The translations under genes were made by a program, and so were the position numbers. This document shows positions 9,780-18,805 of a DNA stretch of 64,000 nt, one piece after another. Origin of the DNA: Modicisalibacter sp033446685 (lineage in GTDB: Bacteria; Pseudomonadota; Gammaproteobacteria; Pseudomonadales; Halomonadaceae); assembly GCF_033446685.1 (NCBI RefSeq), contig NZ_JAWQLY010000004.1, positions 124,001 to 188,000 on the forward strand, in the 5' to 3' direction. Below the pieces are notes generated by a model. The model was not told the DNA's origin, did no database searches, and saw only the letters and a program-made list of their open reading frames with translations. How positions within the stretch are numbered: position 1 is the first letter of the stretch; each line of letters starts with the position of its first letter.

Positions 9780-11013
9780 TTCGCGGCGACGGACCAAGAA
9801 AAGCGAGGATGACAAGCGCCCCAGGGAGGCGTCGGCGGTGCGCGGACCGCGGCCGTTCTGGTCGGGAACCATCAGCTTCGGCCTGGTCAACCTGCCGGTG
9901 GGGCTGTACCCGGCGCAGCACGGCAAGCCGGTGCGCCTGCGCATGGTCGATGATCAGGGCACGCCGCTGGCGCGTCGCTATTACTGCGAGAAGGAGGCGA
10001 AGATCCTCACCGGCAGCGAGCTGATCCGCGGCTATGAAGTCGAGCGCGACGACTATGTGCTGGTCGAGGACGACGAGCTCGAGGCGCTGGCGCCCGAGAA
10101 ATCCCAGGAGATCGATCTCGAGCGCTTCGTGGCCCTCGACGAGATTCCCCCGATCTACTTCGAGCGGGCCTATTTTCTTACTCCCGAGGAGGGCGCCACG
10201 CGCGCCTACCGGCTGCTCGCGGACAGCATGGAGGCCGCCTCGCGGGCGGGCATCGCCAGCTTCGTGATGCGCGGCAAGCAGTATCTGGTGGCGATCATCG
10301 CCGAAGGCGGCATACTGCGCGCCGAGACGCTGCGTTACCACGACGAGCTGCGCACCCCCGAGTCGATCGGCCTGCCCGAACGCCGGGCCGCATCGAGCGA
10401 GGCGCGGCGTCGCATCGGCCAGGCGATCGACGCCTGTGCCAGCCGCCGCTTGGAACGTAGCTGGCTGGAAAACGCCGATGCCAAGCGCATCCTCGAGCGA
10501 ATCGATGCCAAGCTCGAGCGCGACGAGGATGTCGTCTGGCCTGACGACGTGGACGTGGAGGACGAAGAGGGCGGCGAGGTCATCGACCTGATGCAGGTGC
10601 TAAAGCAGAGCCTTGCCGAAGGGCGCTCGCCCGCTGCGCAGCGCGCCGGGGGCCGGCAGTCGGCCGACAAGCCAAGCCGACGGGAGGCGCGCGAGACCGG
10701 CAAGCAGCGCGAGACCAAGCGCGAGGCCGAAGGCGAGGAGAGCCGGGACCAGCCGCGCAAGAGTGGCAGCAAGCGGACCGCCGGCAAGGCCGGCTCGGGC
10801 AGCAGGAGCGAGGCTCGGGCCCGGAAGTCCAAGGGCGACGATGCCGGCGAGCGTCGCCGGTCCGGCCGGCGCCGCGGCCGCCAGTCTGACGATGGCCAAC
10901 TGAGCGAGTTGACGCGCCAGGCGCTATACCAGCGCGCCCAGGAGATGGACATTGCCGGGCGTAGCCAGATGACCAAGGCTGAACTCATCAAGGCCATCCA
11001 GAGCGCAGCCTAG
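9772..11013 (+). CDS. Ku protein (second copy) with Lys/Arg-rich tail and SAP-like end
   Basis: The 413-residue product has a Ku core (SGTISFGLVNLPVGLYPAQ; IPPIYFERAYFLTPEEGATRAYRLL) in about residues 20-270. Then follows a strongly charged, low-complexity linker of about 100 residues rich in Arg, Lys, Glu and Ser. It ends in LTRQALYQRAQEMDIAGRSQMTKAELIKAI, which looks like a SAP or Rho-N-type DNA-binding helix pair. The tail probably adds extended DNA binding. Overlap with the upstream Ku indicates one operon of zinc-ribbon, Ku and Ku, which suggests a heteromeric Ku. No ligD lies in the window. Confidence 0.93.
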   Translation: MADSRRRTKKSEDDKRPREASAVRGPRPFWSGTISFGLVNLPVGLYPAQHGKPVRLRMVDDQGTPLARRYYCEKEAKILTGSELIRGYEVERDDYVLVEDDELEALAPEKSQEIDLERFVALDEIPPIYFERAYFLTPEEGATRAYRLLADSMEAASRAGIASFVMRGKQYLVAIIAEGGILRAETLRYHDELRTPESIGLPERRAASSEARRRIGQAIDACASRRLERSWLENADAKRILERIDAKLERDEDVVWPDDVDVEDEEGGEVIDLMQVLKQSLAEGRSPAAQRAGGRQSADKPSRREARETGKQRETKREAEGEESRDQPRKSGSKRTAGKAGSGSRSEARARKSKGDDAGERRRSGRRRGRQSDDGQLSELTRQALYQRAQEMDIAGRSQMTKAELIKAIQSAA

Positions 11014-11043
11014 GAGCCTGTCGATAAACCCATGGACTCCTAG
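11010..11043. repeat. 34-bp inverted-repeat spacer flanked by CTAG
   Basis: The gap between the convergent stop codons begins CTAGGAG and ends CTCCTAG (7-bp perfect inverted ends). Both flanking genes end in the TAG inside these CTAG tetramers. It could act as a small bidirectional hairpin or be an insertion scar. Confidence 0.4.
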
Positions 11044-11456
11044 CCCGCCCGGCGCCGGTCGCTCATGTCCGCCGCGTGGATTACCGGCAACTCGCAGGCC
11101 CAGGCCATCGCCTCGGCCTTTCTGGCGTTGGCGAACAGTCTCACCTCGAGCGGCTTGAACAGATGATTCTCGACGGCGACCAGCGGGCGCAGCCAGCGTT
11201 GGTCGGTCACCGCCGCGGCGCGGTGGAAATGGCTCAGCTGGCCGAGTTGGGTCAGGCCATAGCCCAGGTCCCGCAGTAGCGCCGAGGCGCTCATCCAGCG
11301 CAGCGCATCGATTTCGCCGTAAAGGCTGACGCGCGGGTGGGCCTGCTTGGCCGCCTCGATGGCATCGATCGCGGTCTGCAGTTCGTGGGCGTCGAGCCGG
11401 CCGCTGACGCGCAGCGCGACAACGTGCGCAGCCGGGGCGGTAAGCAATTCGAGCAT
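11040..11456 (-). CDS. SpoIIAA-like (STAS/SEC14-type) protein
   Basis: A 138-residue soluble protein resembling the SpoIIAA-like family: a short N-terminal strand-helix (VVALRVSGRLDAHELQTAID), a central LYGEIDALRWMSASALLRDL and a long C-terminal helix region with RLFANARKAEAMAWA. Such proteins are thought to bind lipids or act as small scaffold domains, and no reaction is established. ATG 11456 was chosen over the longer reading to 11552 because GAGGAAA lies just before it and the fold begins there. It is a single gene between the Ku operon and the RND genes. Confidence 0.75.
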   Translation of the reverse strand: MLELLTAPAAHVVALRVSGRLDAHELQTAIDAIEAAKQAHPRVSLYGEIDALRWMSASALLRDLGYGLTQLGQLSHFHRAAAVTDQRWLRPLVAVENHLFKPLEVRLFANARKAEAMAWACELPVIHAADMSDRRRAG

Positions 11457-11548
11457 GGCGATTTCCTCGAATGGGCAAGGGCCTTTCAAGCGTAGCACTC
11501 GACGAGCGTTTGCCATGCCGAATACGCCCGGTCGCTTCGATCCCTGCC

Positions 11549-14500
11549 TCACGCCTGGGGGAGTTCGCGCTCAAGACGCCGTTTCACGTCCCCCGGCGAG
11601 CCGGTATGGCGGGCCAGCAGGTCGTAGGCCACCGGCACCACGAACAGCGTGAACAGGGTCGCCGCGGCGACCCCGCAGAGGATCACCGTGCCCAGCACGG
11701 CGCGGGTTTCGGCGCCGGCGCCGGTCGACACGATCAGCGGCACCGCGCCGGCCATGGTGGTCACCGCGGTCATCAGGATCGGCCGCAGCCGGGTCACCGC
11801 GGCCTCGACCAGCGCATCGTGAAAGGCCAGCCCCTCGTCGCGCAACTGGTTGGCGAACTCTACGATCAGGATGCCATTCTTGGCGGCCAGTCCGACCAGC
11901 ATCACCAACCCCACCTGGCTGTAGATGTTCAGCGACTGCCCGGTCAGCCACAGGCCGAGCAGTGCGCCGCACATCGCCAGCGGCACGCTGAACATGATCA
12001 CCAGCGGATGAATGAAGCTCTCGAACTGGGCGGCCAGCACCAAGAACACCACCAGTGTGCCGAGTATCAGCAGGAACGTGGTGGCGCCGCTGGCTTCGCG
12101 GTAGTCGCGGGAGGGGCCCTTGACGTCGGTCTGCGCCTCGGCGGGCAGCAACGCGTCGGCGCTGCGTTCCAGGTAGGCCAAGGCCTCGCCGATCGGATAG
12201 CCGTCGGCGAGATCGGCCTCGAGGGTGATGGCGCGTACCCGATTGAAGCGATTGAGTGTGCTCGCGCCGGCGAAGTCGCTGAAGCTCACCAGGCTGGCCA
12301 GCGGAATCAGCTCGCCGCTGCGCGCCGAGCGTACCTGGATGTTGTCCAGTGAGCGCGGGCTGCGCTGCTCGTCGCGCTGGCCTTCGAGGATCACGTCGTA
12401 CTCCTCGCCGTCGTCGACGTAACGGGTCACGTTGCGCCCGCCGAGCAGTGTTTCCAGGGTGCGGCCGATCTCGCTGACGGTCACTCCCAGGCTGGCGGCG
12501 CGGTCGTAGTCGATGGCGATGCGCAGTTGCGGCTGGGTTTCCTGATAGTCGCTGTCGAGATCGAGCAGCCCCGGATTGTCGTCGCGAATGTGCGCGAACA
12601 GGGTGTCGCGCCACGCGGCGAGCTCCTCGTAGGTACCGCCGCCGAGCACGAACTGCACCGGCTTCTCGATGCCGCCGCCGAAGCCCTGGCGCATCACCGG
12701 CGTGGCGCGGATGCCGGGCAACCCGGAGAGGCGCTCGCGGACTTCGTCCATGATCGGCCAGGCGGCACGGCGTTGGCTCCAGTCGCTCAGGTTGACGATC
12801 GCGAAGCCGCTGTTGAAGGTCTCGAGATTGCCGTAGCCGCGCGGCGCGCGGACCACGATGCGCTCGATCTCGCCGGCTTCGCGCATCGGCAGCAGGCGCG
12901 CCTCGATCTCGTTCATGTAGTCGAGCATATAGTCGAAGCTGGCACCCTCGGGGCCGTTGACCAGGATATAGAAGTTGCCGCGATCCTCGCGCGGGGTGTA
13001 CTCGTTGGGCAGTTGCCCGGCCAGCCATACGCTGGCGGCGATCAGCGCGACGAACATCGCAACCATCGCCAGCCGCAGCTTCAGGGCCCTGAGCAGCGCC
13101 GCGCGATACAGCCGCTGGCTGAAATCGAGCAGGGCGTGCACGGCGTGCGCCAGATGGCCCTCGTGCATCTCGCGGGAGAGGACCTTGGAGGCCAGCATCG
13201 GCGCCAGCGACAGCGCCAGCAAGCTGGAGAAGGCCACCGCGGCGGCCAGCGTCAGGGCGAATTCCGAGAACAGCCGGCCGATGTCGCCCTGCAGGAAGCT
13301 CAACGGCACGAACACCGCAATCAGCACCAGCGTGGTGGCGATCACCGCAAAGCCGATCTGGCGCGTGCCGCGATAGGCGGCGACCAGTGGCGTCTCGCCA
13401 TGCACGCGCATGCGCCGATGGATGTTCTCGAGCACCACGATGGCGTCGTCGACGATCAGCCCGATCGCCAGTACCAGCGCCAGCAGGGTCAGCAGATTGA
13501 GGGTGAAGCCGAACAGTGCCAGGGCGATGAAGGTGGCGATCACCGAGATCGGCACGGTCACCGCCGGCACCAGGGTGCTGCGGACATTGCCGAGGAACAG
13601 GAAGATCACCGCGACCACCAGCGCCATGGCGATGAATAGCGTCGTCACTACCTGGTCGATGGCGTCGGCGACGAAGATCGATGAGTCGACGTTGAGCGCC
13701 AGCGTCATGCCCTCGGGAAGCGTCGACTGCAGGCGCTCGAGCTCGGCGGTGACCCCCTCTGAGACCGTCAGCAGGTTGGCGGTGGATTGGCGCATCATAC
13801 CCAGCCCGACCATCGGCGTGCCGTTGCCGCGATACAGGGTGCGCGTCTCGACGGCGCCGATTTCGACCCGCGCGACGTCCGCGAGGCGCACCAGGTAGCC
13901 GTCGTCGCCCTGGGCAAGCACCAGCGAACGGAAGTCGTCGGGGGTGGCGAAGTTGCGCGGCAGACGGACGATGAACTGTCGCTCCTCGGACTCGATGGCG
14001 CCGGCCGGCAGTTCGACGTTCTCGGCGCGCAGCGCGTCCTCGACGTCGCCGGCGGTCAGGTTGCGCGCCGCCAGGGCGTTGCGGTCGAGCCAGACGCGCA
14101 TGGCGTATTGCTGATCGCCGCTGACCCGGACCCGGGCCACGCCGGGCTGCACCGAGAAGCGGTCGACCAGGTAGCGGTTGGCGTAGTCGGTGAGCTCGGC
14201 GATCGAATAGCGTTCGCCGGACAGGCTCAGCCACAGCACCACTTCCTCGCTCGAGTCGGCCTTCTCGACTTCGGGCGGGTCGGCCTCGTCGGGAAGATTG
14301 TCGGCGGCGCCAGAGAGGCGGTCGCGAATGTCGTTGGCGGCGGCCTCGATGTCGCGCGACAGGGCGAACTCGATGTTGATCGACGATCTGCCGTCCCTGC
14401 TCGATGACTCGATCGCCGCGATGCCCTCGATCCCGGCGATGCTGTCCTCGAGCACCTGGGTGATGCGCGTCTCGACCACGCTCGCCGAGGCGCCGGGGTA

Positions 14501-14650
14501 ACGCGTGTCGATGCTCACGATCGGCGGATCGATGGCCGGGTATTCCTGCAGCGGCAGGCGCTGCAGCGCCAACAGGCCGAAGGCGATCAGCAGCAGCGCC
14601 AGCACGCTGGCCAATACCGGGCGCTGGATCGAGAGGTCCGACAGCCGCAT
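11549..14650 (-). CDS. RND multidrug efflux permease (HAE-1/AcrB-like)
   Basis: The 1033-residue product has the standard RND layout: one N-terminal helix (about 10-28), a large periplasmic loop, six helices, a second periplasmic loop and five more helices. The proton-relay pair is in LIVDDAIVVLENI near residue 400, and GxxNxGxx-type repeats of the resistance-nodulation family are present. It should pump lipophilic compounds from the periplasm or outer leaflet, driven by protons. Its ATG overlaps the stop of the upstream adaptor gene by one base (TGATG at 14648-14652), so the two are coupled. No outer-membrane factor is present here, so a TolC-like protein elsewhere must serve. The DNA opposite it carries a long shadow frame. 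Confidence 0.95.
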   Translation of the reverse strand: MRLSDLSIQRPVLASVLALLLIAFGLLALQRLPLQEYPAIDPPIVSIDTRYPGASASVVETRITQVLEDSIAGIEGIAAIESSSRDGRSSINIEFALSRDIEAAANDIRDRLSGAADNLPDEADPPEVEKADSSEEVVLWLSLSGERYSIAELTDYANRYLVDRFSVQPGVARVRVSGDQQYAMRVWLDRNALAARNLTAGDVEDALRAENVELPAGAIESEERQFIVRLPRNFATPDDFRSLVLAQGDDGYLVRLADVARVEIGAVETRTLYRGNGTPMVGLGMMRQSTANLLTVSEGVTAELERLQSTLPEGMTLALNVDSSIFVADAIDQVVTTLFIAMALVVAVIFLFLGNVRSTLVPAVTVPISVIATFIALALFGFTLNLLTLLALVLAIGLIVDDAIVVLENIHRRMRVHGETPLVAAYRGTRQIGFAVIATTLVLIAVFVPLSFLQGDIGRLFSEFALTLAAAVAFSSLLALSLAPMLASKVLSREMHEGHLAHAVHALLDFSQRLYRAALLRALKLRLAMVAMFVALIAASVWLAGQLPNEYTPREDRGNFYILVNGPEGASFDYMLDYMNEIEARLLPMREAGEIERIVVRAPRGYGNLETFNSGFAIVNLSDWSQRRAAWPIMDEVRERLSGLPGIRATPVMRQGFGGGIEKPVQFVLGGGTYEELAAWRDTLFAHIRDDNPGLLDLDSDYQETQPQLRIAIDYDRAASLGVTVSEIGRTLETLLGGRNVTRYVDDGEEYDVILEGQRDEQRSPRSLDNIQVRSARSGELIPLASLVSFSDFAGASTLNRFNRVRAITLEADLADGYPIGEALAYLERSADALLPAEAQTDVKGPSRDYREASGATTFLLILGTLVVFLVLAAQFESFIHPLVIMFSVPLAMCGALLGLWLTGQSLNIYSQVGLVMLVGLAAKNGILIVEFANQLRDEGLAFHDALVEAAVTRLRPILMTAVTTMAGAVPLIVSTGAGAETRAVLGTVILCGVAAATLFTLFVVPVAYDLLARHTGSPGDVKRRLERELPQA

Positions 14651-15777
14651 CAGCTGGCGTCTCTCGGCCTGGTGACACGGCTGCGCTCGAGCAGTTCGGC
14701 GATGTCGGTATCGTCGTCGTTGATGCCCAGCAGGCTCACCGTATCGCCGTCGCGCACGCGCTGGGTACCGTGGCTGACCACCAGGTCGCCGGCCTGCAGC
14801 CCTTCGAGGATTTCCACCTCGCCGGCACGGCGTTCGCCGATGCTGACCGGACGACGCGCGATGAGATTGCCGTCGTCGTCATCGATGACCATCACGAACT
14901 GCTTGGCGCCCTGTGGAATCAGCGCTTCCTCGGGGATCGTCAGGGCCTGGCGCGGGCGGCGGTCGAGGACGATCTCCATGAGCATGCCGGGACGCAGGTG
15001 ACCGTCGGGGTTGGCCAGCACGGCGCGCACCGGGACGCTGCGGCTGACCGGATCGATGCGCATGCCGATGCTGTCTATTTTGCCGGCGAAGACACTGTCC
15101 GGGTAGCTTTCGGTACGCGCGCGCAGCGCCAGTCCCGGGTGCAGCTCGGCCAGGTGTACGGCCGGCACGCTGAAGTCGAGCTTGACCACGTCGAGCTTGT
15201 CGAGGGTGACCAGCGCCATGCCCGGCGTGACCAGCGTGCCGGGGCTGATATTGCGAAAGCCGACGACCCCGGCGAACGGGGCGCGGATGCGATGGTCGGC
15301 CAGGCGCGCCTCGATGGCCTCGATCTGGGCTTCGATCTGGTGCAGCCGGGCGCGATTGTCCTCGACGTCGGCGCGCGGCGCGAGATTGCGCGCTTCCAGT
15401 TGGACCGAACGCTGCAGCACGTTGTTGCGCTCGGCGCGCTGGGCCTGGGCGGCGCGCAGATCGGCGCTGACCTCGCTGTCGTCGAGGCGCACCAGCAACT
15501 GGCCGGCCTCGACGCGCTGGCCATCGCTGAAGTCGATCTCGGCGACGACCTCGGTGAGGGTGGCCGAAAGCGTCACGCTCTCGTCGGCGCGCAGGGTGCC
15601 CAGCGCCTCGAGCGGGGTGGTCCAGTCGCGGAGTTCGGCGTGCGCGGCGATCACCGGCGGGCTCTCGGCCGCGTCGACACCGGTGGCGGCGAGCGCGAGA
15701 AGAGCCATCGTCAGCCAACCGATCGTGCGGTGTCGTAAGCGGGGCCACGCATGTGGCGGGCGAGAGTGGTCGGTCAT
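14650..15777 (-). CDS. RND efflux periplasmic adaptor subunit
   Basis: The 375-residue membrane-fusion protein begins with a basic stretch and a hydrophobic segment ending VDAAE, a likely signal peptide. The lipoyl-like half-motifs (LDDSEVSADLRAAQAQRA and RIRAPFAGVVGFRNISPGTLV) flank a short helical hairpin of about residues 105-165, followed by beta-barrel and membrane-proximal domains. It links the inner-membrane pump to the outer-membrane channel. First gene of the adaptor-permease operon. The intergenic region upstream (15778-15977) is shared with the divergent flavoprotein gene, and no dedicated regulator gene is adjacent. Confidence 0.93.
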   Translation of the reverse strand: MTDHSRPPHAWPRLRHRTIGWLTMALLALAATGVDAAESPPVIAAHAELRDWTTPLEALGTLRADESVTLSATLTEVVAEIDFSDGQRVEAGQLLVRLDDSEVSADLRAAQAQRAERNNVLQRSVQLEARNLAPRADVEDNRARLHQIEAQIEAIEARLADHRIRAPFAGVVGFRNISPGTLVTPGMALVTLDKLDVVKLDFSVPAVHLAELHPGLALRARTESYPDSVFAGKIDSIGMRIDPVSRSVPVRAVLANPDGHLRPGMLMEIVLDRRPRQALTIPEEALIPQGAKQFVMVIDDDDGNLIARRPVSIGERRAGEVEILEGLQAGDLVVSHGTQRVRDGDTVSLLGINDDDTDIAELLERSRVTRPRDAS

Positions 15778-15931
15778 GACATCCTTGGCTCGCGGGCGCG
15801 ATGGCGCCCGATGGCATTCGTCGTGCGGGGCGGTTCAGGCGAGTATGCCGAGACTCTGCATTGGAAGATATACGTTGGAAGCTACAAGCCGCCTCGGCGG
15901 TCATGCAGCGGGTGGCCCGGCGGCGGCCGAC

Positions 15932-15940
15932 TGCTAGAAT
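15932..15940 (+). promoter_or_regulatory. Extended -10 promoter element for the YhiN-like gene
   Basis: TGC followed directly by TAGAAT (15935-15940) makes an extended -10. No good -35 lies 17 bases upstream. The start codon is 38 bases downstream. Confidence 0.35.
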
Positions 15941-15977
15941 GCACGCCCGTCTCGAAGCGAATCGCCCGGAGTCCTGC

Positions 15978-17159
15978 ATGCCTACCCATCCCGACGTGGT
16001 CGTCATCGGCGCCGGCGCCGCCGGCCTGATGTGCGCGCTGACCGCCGGTTACGCCGGCAAGCGCGTGCTGGTGCTCGATCATGCCAACAAGCCGGGCAAG
16101 AAGATCCTGATGTCCGGCGGTGGGCGCTGCAATTTCACCAATATGGACACCGGACCGGGCAATTTCTTCTCGGCCAATCCGCACTTCTGCATCTCGGCAC
16201 TCAAGCGCTACCGGCCCGAGCACTTTCTCGAGCTGGTCGAGCGTCACGGCATCGAGCCAGTTGAGAAGGCGCCGGGCCAGCTGTTCTGCGCCGACTCGTC
16301 GCGACCGATCCTCGACATGCTGCTTACCGAATGCGCCTGGGCCGGCGTGGAGATTCGCCTCGCCACACCCATCGAACGCCTCGAGCGTCATGCCGAGGGC
16401 ATGCGCCTGACCACCGCGGCAGGGCGGATCGAGTGCGGGGCGGTGGTGATCGCCACCGGTGGATTGTCGATTCCCACGCTGGGGGCGAGCGGCTTCGGCT
16501 ACGACGTCGCCCGCCAGTTCGGCCTGGCGGTGACCGAGACGCGTGCCGCACTGGTGCCGTTCACCCTGACCTCGCAGTGGAAGGCGCGTGCCGCCGCGCT
16601 GGCCGGAGTGTCCTGCGAGGTCGCGGTGAGCTGTCGCGGCGGGCACTACCGCGAGCCGCTGCTGTTCACCCATCGCGGGCTTTCGGGGCCGGCGATGCTG
16701 CAGATCTCGAGCTACTGGCAGCCCGGTGACGAACTCGCCATCGACCTGCTGCCGGGACTCGACGCCAATGCGGCGCTGCGCGAGGCACGCCAGTCGACGC
16801 CGCGCCGGCTGGTATCGACCTGGCTCGCCGAACAACTGCCCAGGCGTCTGGCCCAGGCCCTGGTCGAATGGCATGGCGACGATGGGGTGCTCGCCGAGCG
16901 CTCCAACGCCCAGCTCGAGGCGTGGGCCGAGCGGCTCAATGGCTGGCGCATCAAGCCGGCGGGTACCGAGGGCTGGCGCACCGCCGAGGTGACCATGGGC
17001 GGCGTCGATACCGCCGCCTTGTCGTCGAAGACCTTCGCGGTCAAGGAGCTGCCACAGTTGCGCTTCATCGGCGAAGTACTCGATGTAACCGGCGAGCTGG
17101 GCGGTTACAACTTCCAGTGGGCCTGGGCCTCGGCGGTGGCCTGTGGGCTGGCGTTGTAA
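15978..17159 (+). CDS. YhiN/HI0933-family FAD-dependent oxidoreductase
   Basis: The 393-residue soluble flavoprotein opens with the FAD dinucleotide motif VVVIGAGAAGLMCAL and continues with KKILMSGGGRCNFTN, the family hallmark. The C-terminal block ELGGYNFQWAWASAVACGLAL is also typical. The family (HI0933, aminoacetone oxidase-like in annotation) has no settled physiological substrate in bacteria. ATG 15978 matches the beginning of the nucleotide-binding strand, while the reading from 15801 adds an unsupported extension. It is probably monocistronic; the next gene starts after 121 bases. Confidence 0.9.
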   Translation: MPTHPDVVVIGAGAAGLMCALTAGYAGKRVLVLDHANKPGKKILMSGGGRCNFTNMDTGPGNFFSANPHFCISALKRYRPEHFLELVERHGIEPVEKAPGQLFCADSSRPILDMLLTECAWAGVEIRLATPIERLERHAEGMRLTTAAGRIECGAVVIATGGLSIPTLGASGFGYDVARQFGLAVTETRAALVPFTLTSQWKARAAALAGVSCEVAVSCRGGHYREPLLFTHRGLSGPAMLQISSYWQPGDELAIDLLPGLDANAALREARQSTPRRLVSTWLAEQLPRRLAQALVEWHGDDGVLAERSNAQLEAWAERLNGWRIKPAGTEGWRTAEVTMGGVDTAALSSKTFAVKELPQLRFIGEVLDVTGELGGYNFQWAWASAVACGLAL

Positions 17160-17280
17160 TCGCCTAGTCGTTTACCCGGTGTTATGCACTGGGCCGCCAA
17201 AGGGCTTGAAGAGTGGCTACGGCTGCCTACGCTGAATGCAATATCCAAACGGATGTGGTTCAGCGCAAAGGAGTGTTCTT

Positions 17281-18597
17281 ATGGTCCCGCTCGCCCACCA
17301 GCTTGCCAACGATACCCTCGAGAATCGACATACCAAGGAGTGGCTGCGCGACTATCAGCGGGTCCGCGCCGCTAGCGAAGCCCTGTGCGCCCCGCTGCAT
17401 CGGGAGGACTACATGGTCCAGAGCATGCCCGATGTCAGTCCTCCGAAATGGCACATCGCCCACGTCAGCTGGTTCTTCGAAGCCTTTCTGCTCACCCCCT
17501 TCCTCAAGGATTACCGGTCGCTCGACCCGGCCTACGACTTCCTCTTCAACTCCTACTACGAGACCCATGGCACGCCATTTCCGCGCCCTCACCGAGGCGT
17601 GATCTCGCGGCCCACGGTGGATGACGTATACCGTTATCGTGCCCATGTCGATGAGGCCATGGCCCGATTGCTTGAAGCGCCGCCCGCCGAGCATGCCGAC
17701 GAGATCCTCCGCCGCGTGGAGTTGGGGCTCCATCACGAACAGCAGCATCAGGAACTGCTGGTCATGGATATCAAGCATATCCTGGCGCAGAACCCGTTGT
17801 GCCCGGCCTATCGTGATGACCTGCGCGACGATCCCGCCACGCCGCCGGTGGCTACGCCCGGTGAACTCGCGTGGCTGAGTTATCCGGCCGGGGTGCGGCG
17901 GATCGGCCATGATTCGGAGACCGACGGCTTCGCCTACGACAACGAGATGCCGCGTCACCGGCAGTTCGTCGAGGCCTTCGAGATCGCCGACCGTCCGGTG
18001 ACCAACGGCGAGTTTCTGGCGTTTATCCGCGATGGCGGTTATCGGCGCCCCGACCACTGGCTGTCAGATGGCTGGCAGCAGGTCCAGGACCAGGGCTGGA
18101 CGGCGCCGCTCTACTGGGTACAGCGCGATGAAGGCTGGTATCACATGACGCTGGGCGGCCTGGTGGCGGTCGACGAGCACGCCCCGGTGTGCCATGTCAG
18201 CTTCTACGAGGCCGATGCCTATGCACGCTGGGCCGGGGCGCGATTGCCCAGCGAGGCCGAGTGGGAGATCGCCGCCGAAGGCGTGGAGATCCGCGGCAAC
18301 TTCGTCGAAAGCGATCACCTTCAGCCAGTGGCGAGCGCCGCGGATGGCACCGTGCCGAGCCAGCTATACGGTGATGTCTGGGAATGGACCGGCAGCGCCT
18401 ATCGGCCATATCCGGGCTTTCGAACGCTGCCGGGCAGCCTGGGCGAGTACAACGGCAAGTTCATGTCCGGGCAGATGGTACTGCGTGGCGGCTGTTGCGC
18501 CACGCCGCGCTCGCACATCCGCGCGAGCTATCGCAACTTCTTTCCGCCCCAGGCACGCTGGGCGTTTTCTGGCTTTCGCCTGGCCCGGGACGCCTGA
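17281..18597 (+). CDS. egtB: Ergothioneine biosynthesis protein EgtB-like sulfoxide synthase
   Basis: The 438-residue product has an N-terminal DinB-like helical domain with H58/H61 in KWHIAHVSWFFE and the iron motif HX3HXE at 152-158 (HEQQHQE). A C-terminal formylglycine-enzyme-like domain (about 205-435) carries MPRHRQFVEAFEIADRPVTNGEF, ARLPSEAEWEIAAE, WEWTGSAYRPYPGF and the final SGFRLARDA. EgtB joins hercynine to a thiol with O2. ATG 17281 has AAGGAG at 17268-17273. Normally egtD, the histidine methyltransferase, is next to it, but no egtD is visible here. An ovothiol-type OvoA relative or other sulfoxide synthase is therefore possible. Confidence 0.88.
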   Translation: MVPLAHQLANDTLENRHTKEWLRDYQRVRAASEALCAPLHREDYMVQSMPDVSPPKWHIAHVSWFFEAFLLTPFLKDYRSLDPAYDFLFNSYYETHGTPFPRPHRGVISRPTVDDVYRYRAHVDEAMARLLEAPPAEHADEILRRVELGLHHEQQHQELLVMDIKHILAQNPLCPAYRDDLRDDPATPPVATPGELAWLSYPAGVRRIGHDSETDGFAYDNEMPRHRQFVEAFEIADRPVTNGEFLAFIRDGGYRRPDHWLSDGWQQVQDQGWTAPLYWVQRDEGWYHMTLGGLVAVDEHAPVCHVSFYEADAYARWAGARLPSEAEWEIAAEGVEIRGNFVESDHLQPVASAADGTVPSQLYGDVWEWTGSAYRPYPGFRTLPGSLGEYNGKFMSGQMVLRGGCCATPRSHIRASYRNFFPPQARWAFSGFRLARDA

Positions 18598-18679
18598 GCG
18601 CAAGCGTGTAGCGACGAAGCTCACCGCGGATTCATTCGGCAACCCGTTGATGCGCATCTAGCTGCAGGAGGCCAGTGAG

Positions 18680-18707
18680 CCATGTGGGGTGATGCAGCCC
18701 CGCATGG
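18680..18707 (+). other. Stem-loop between egtB and the YejM-like gene
   Basis: A 10-bp stem (CCATGTGGGG with CCCCGCATGG, one G-U pair) has an 8-base loop. It lies inside a wider imperfect inverted repeat (TGCAGGAGGC near 18663-18672 and GCCTCCTGCA near 18737-18746). There is no T-run, so this is not a standard terminator. A structured leader or small RNA is possible. Confidence 0.35.
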
Positions 18708-18805
18708 CCCAACGGTCTGCGTAACCGGCTGTCTGCGCCTCCTGCAAGTGTCCAAGAGGCGTGGCACAATAGCGGCCCCTTTTGTGACGCTAGCGTTGCG
18801 CGCTT

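Noticed and set aside
11571..14678. 1035-codon alternative frame through the RND permease
   Set aside because: Arg/Pro/Gly-rich translation with no membrane segments. The overlapping frame is a typical RND permease with all motifs.
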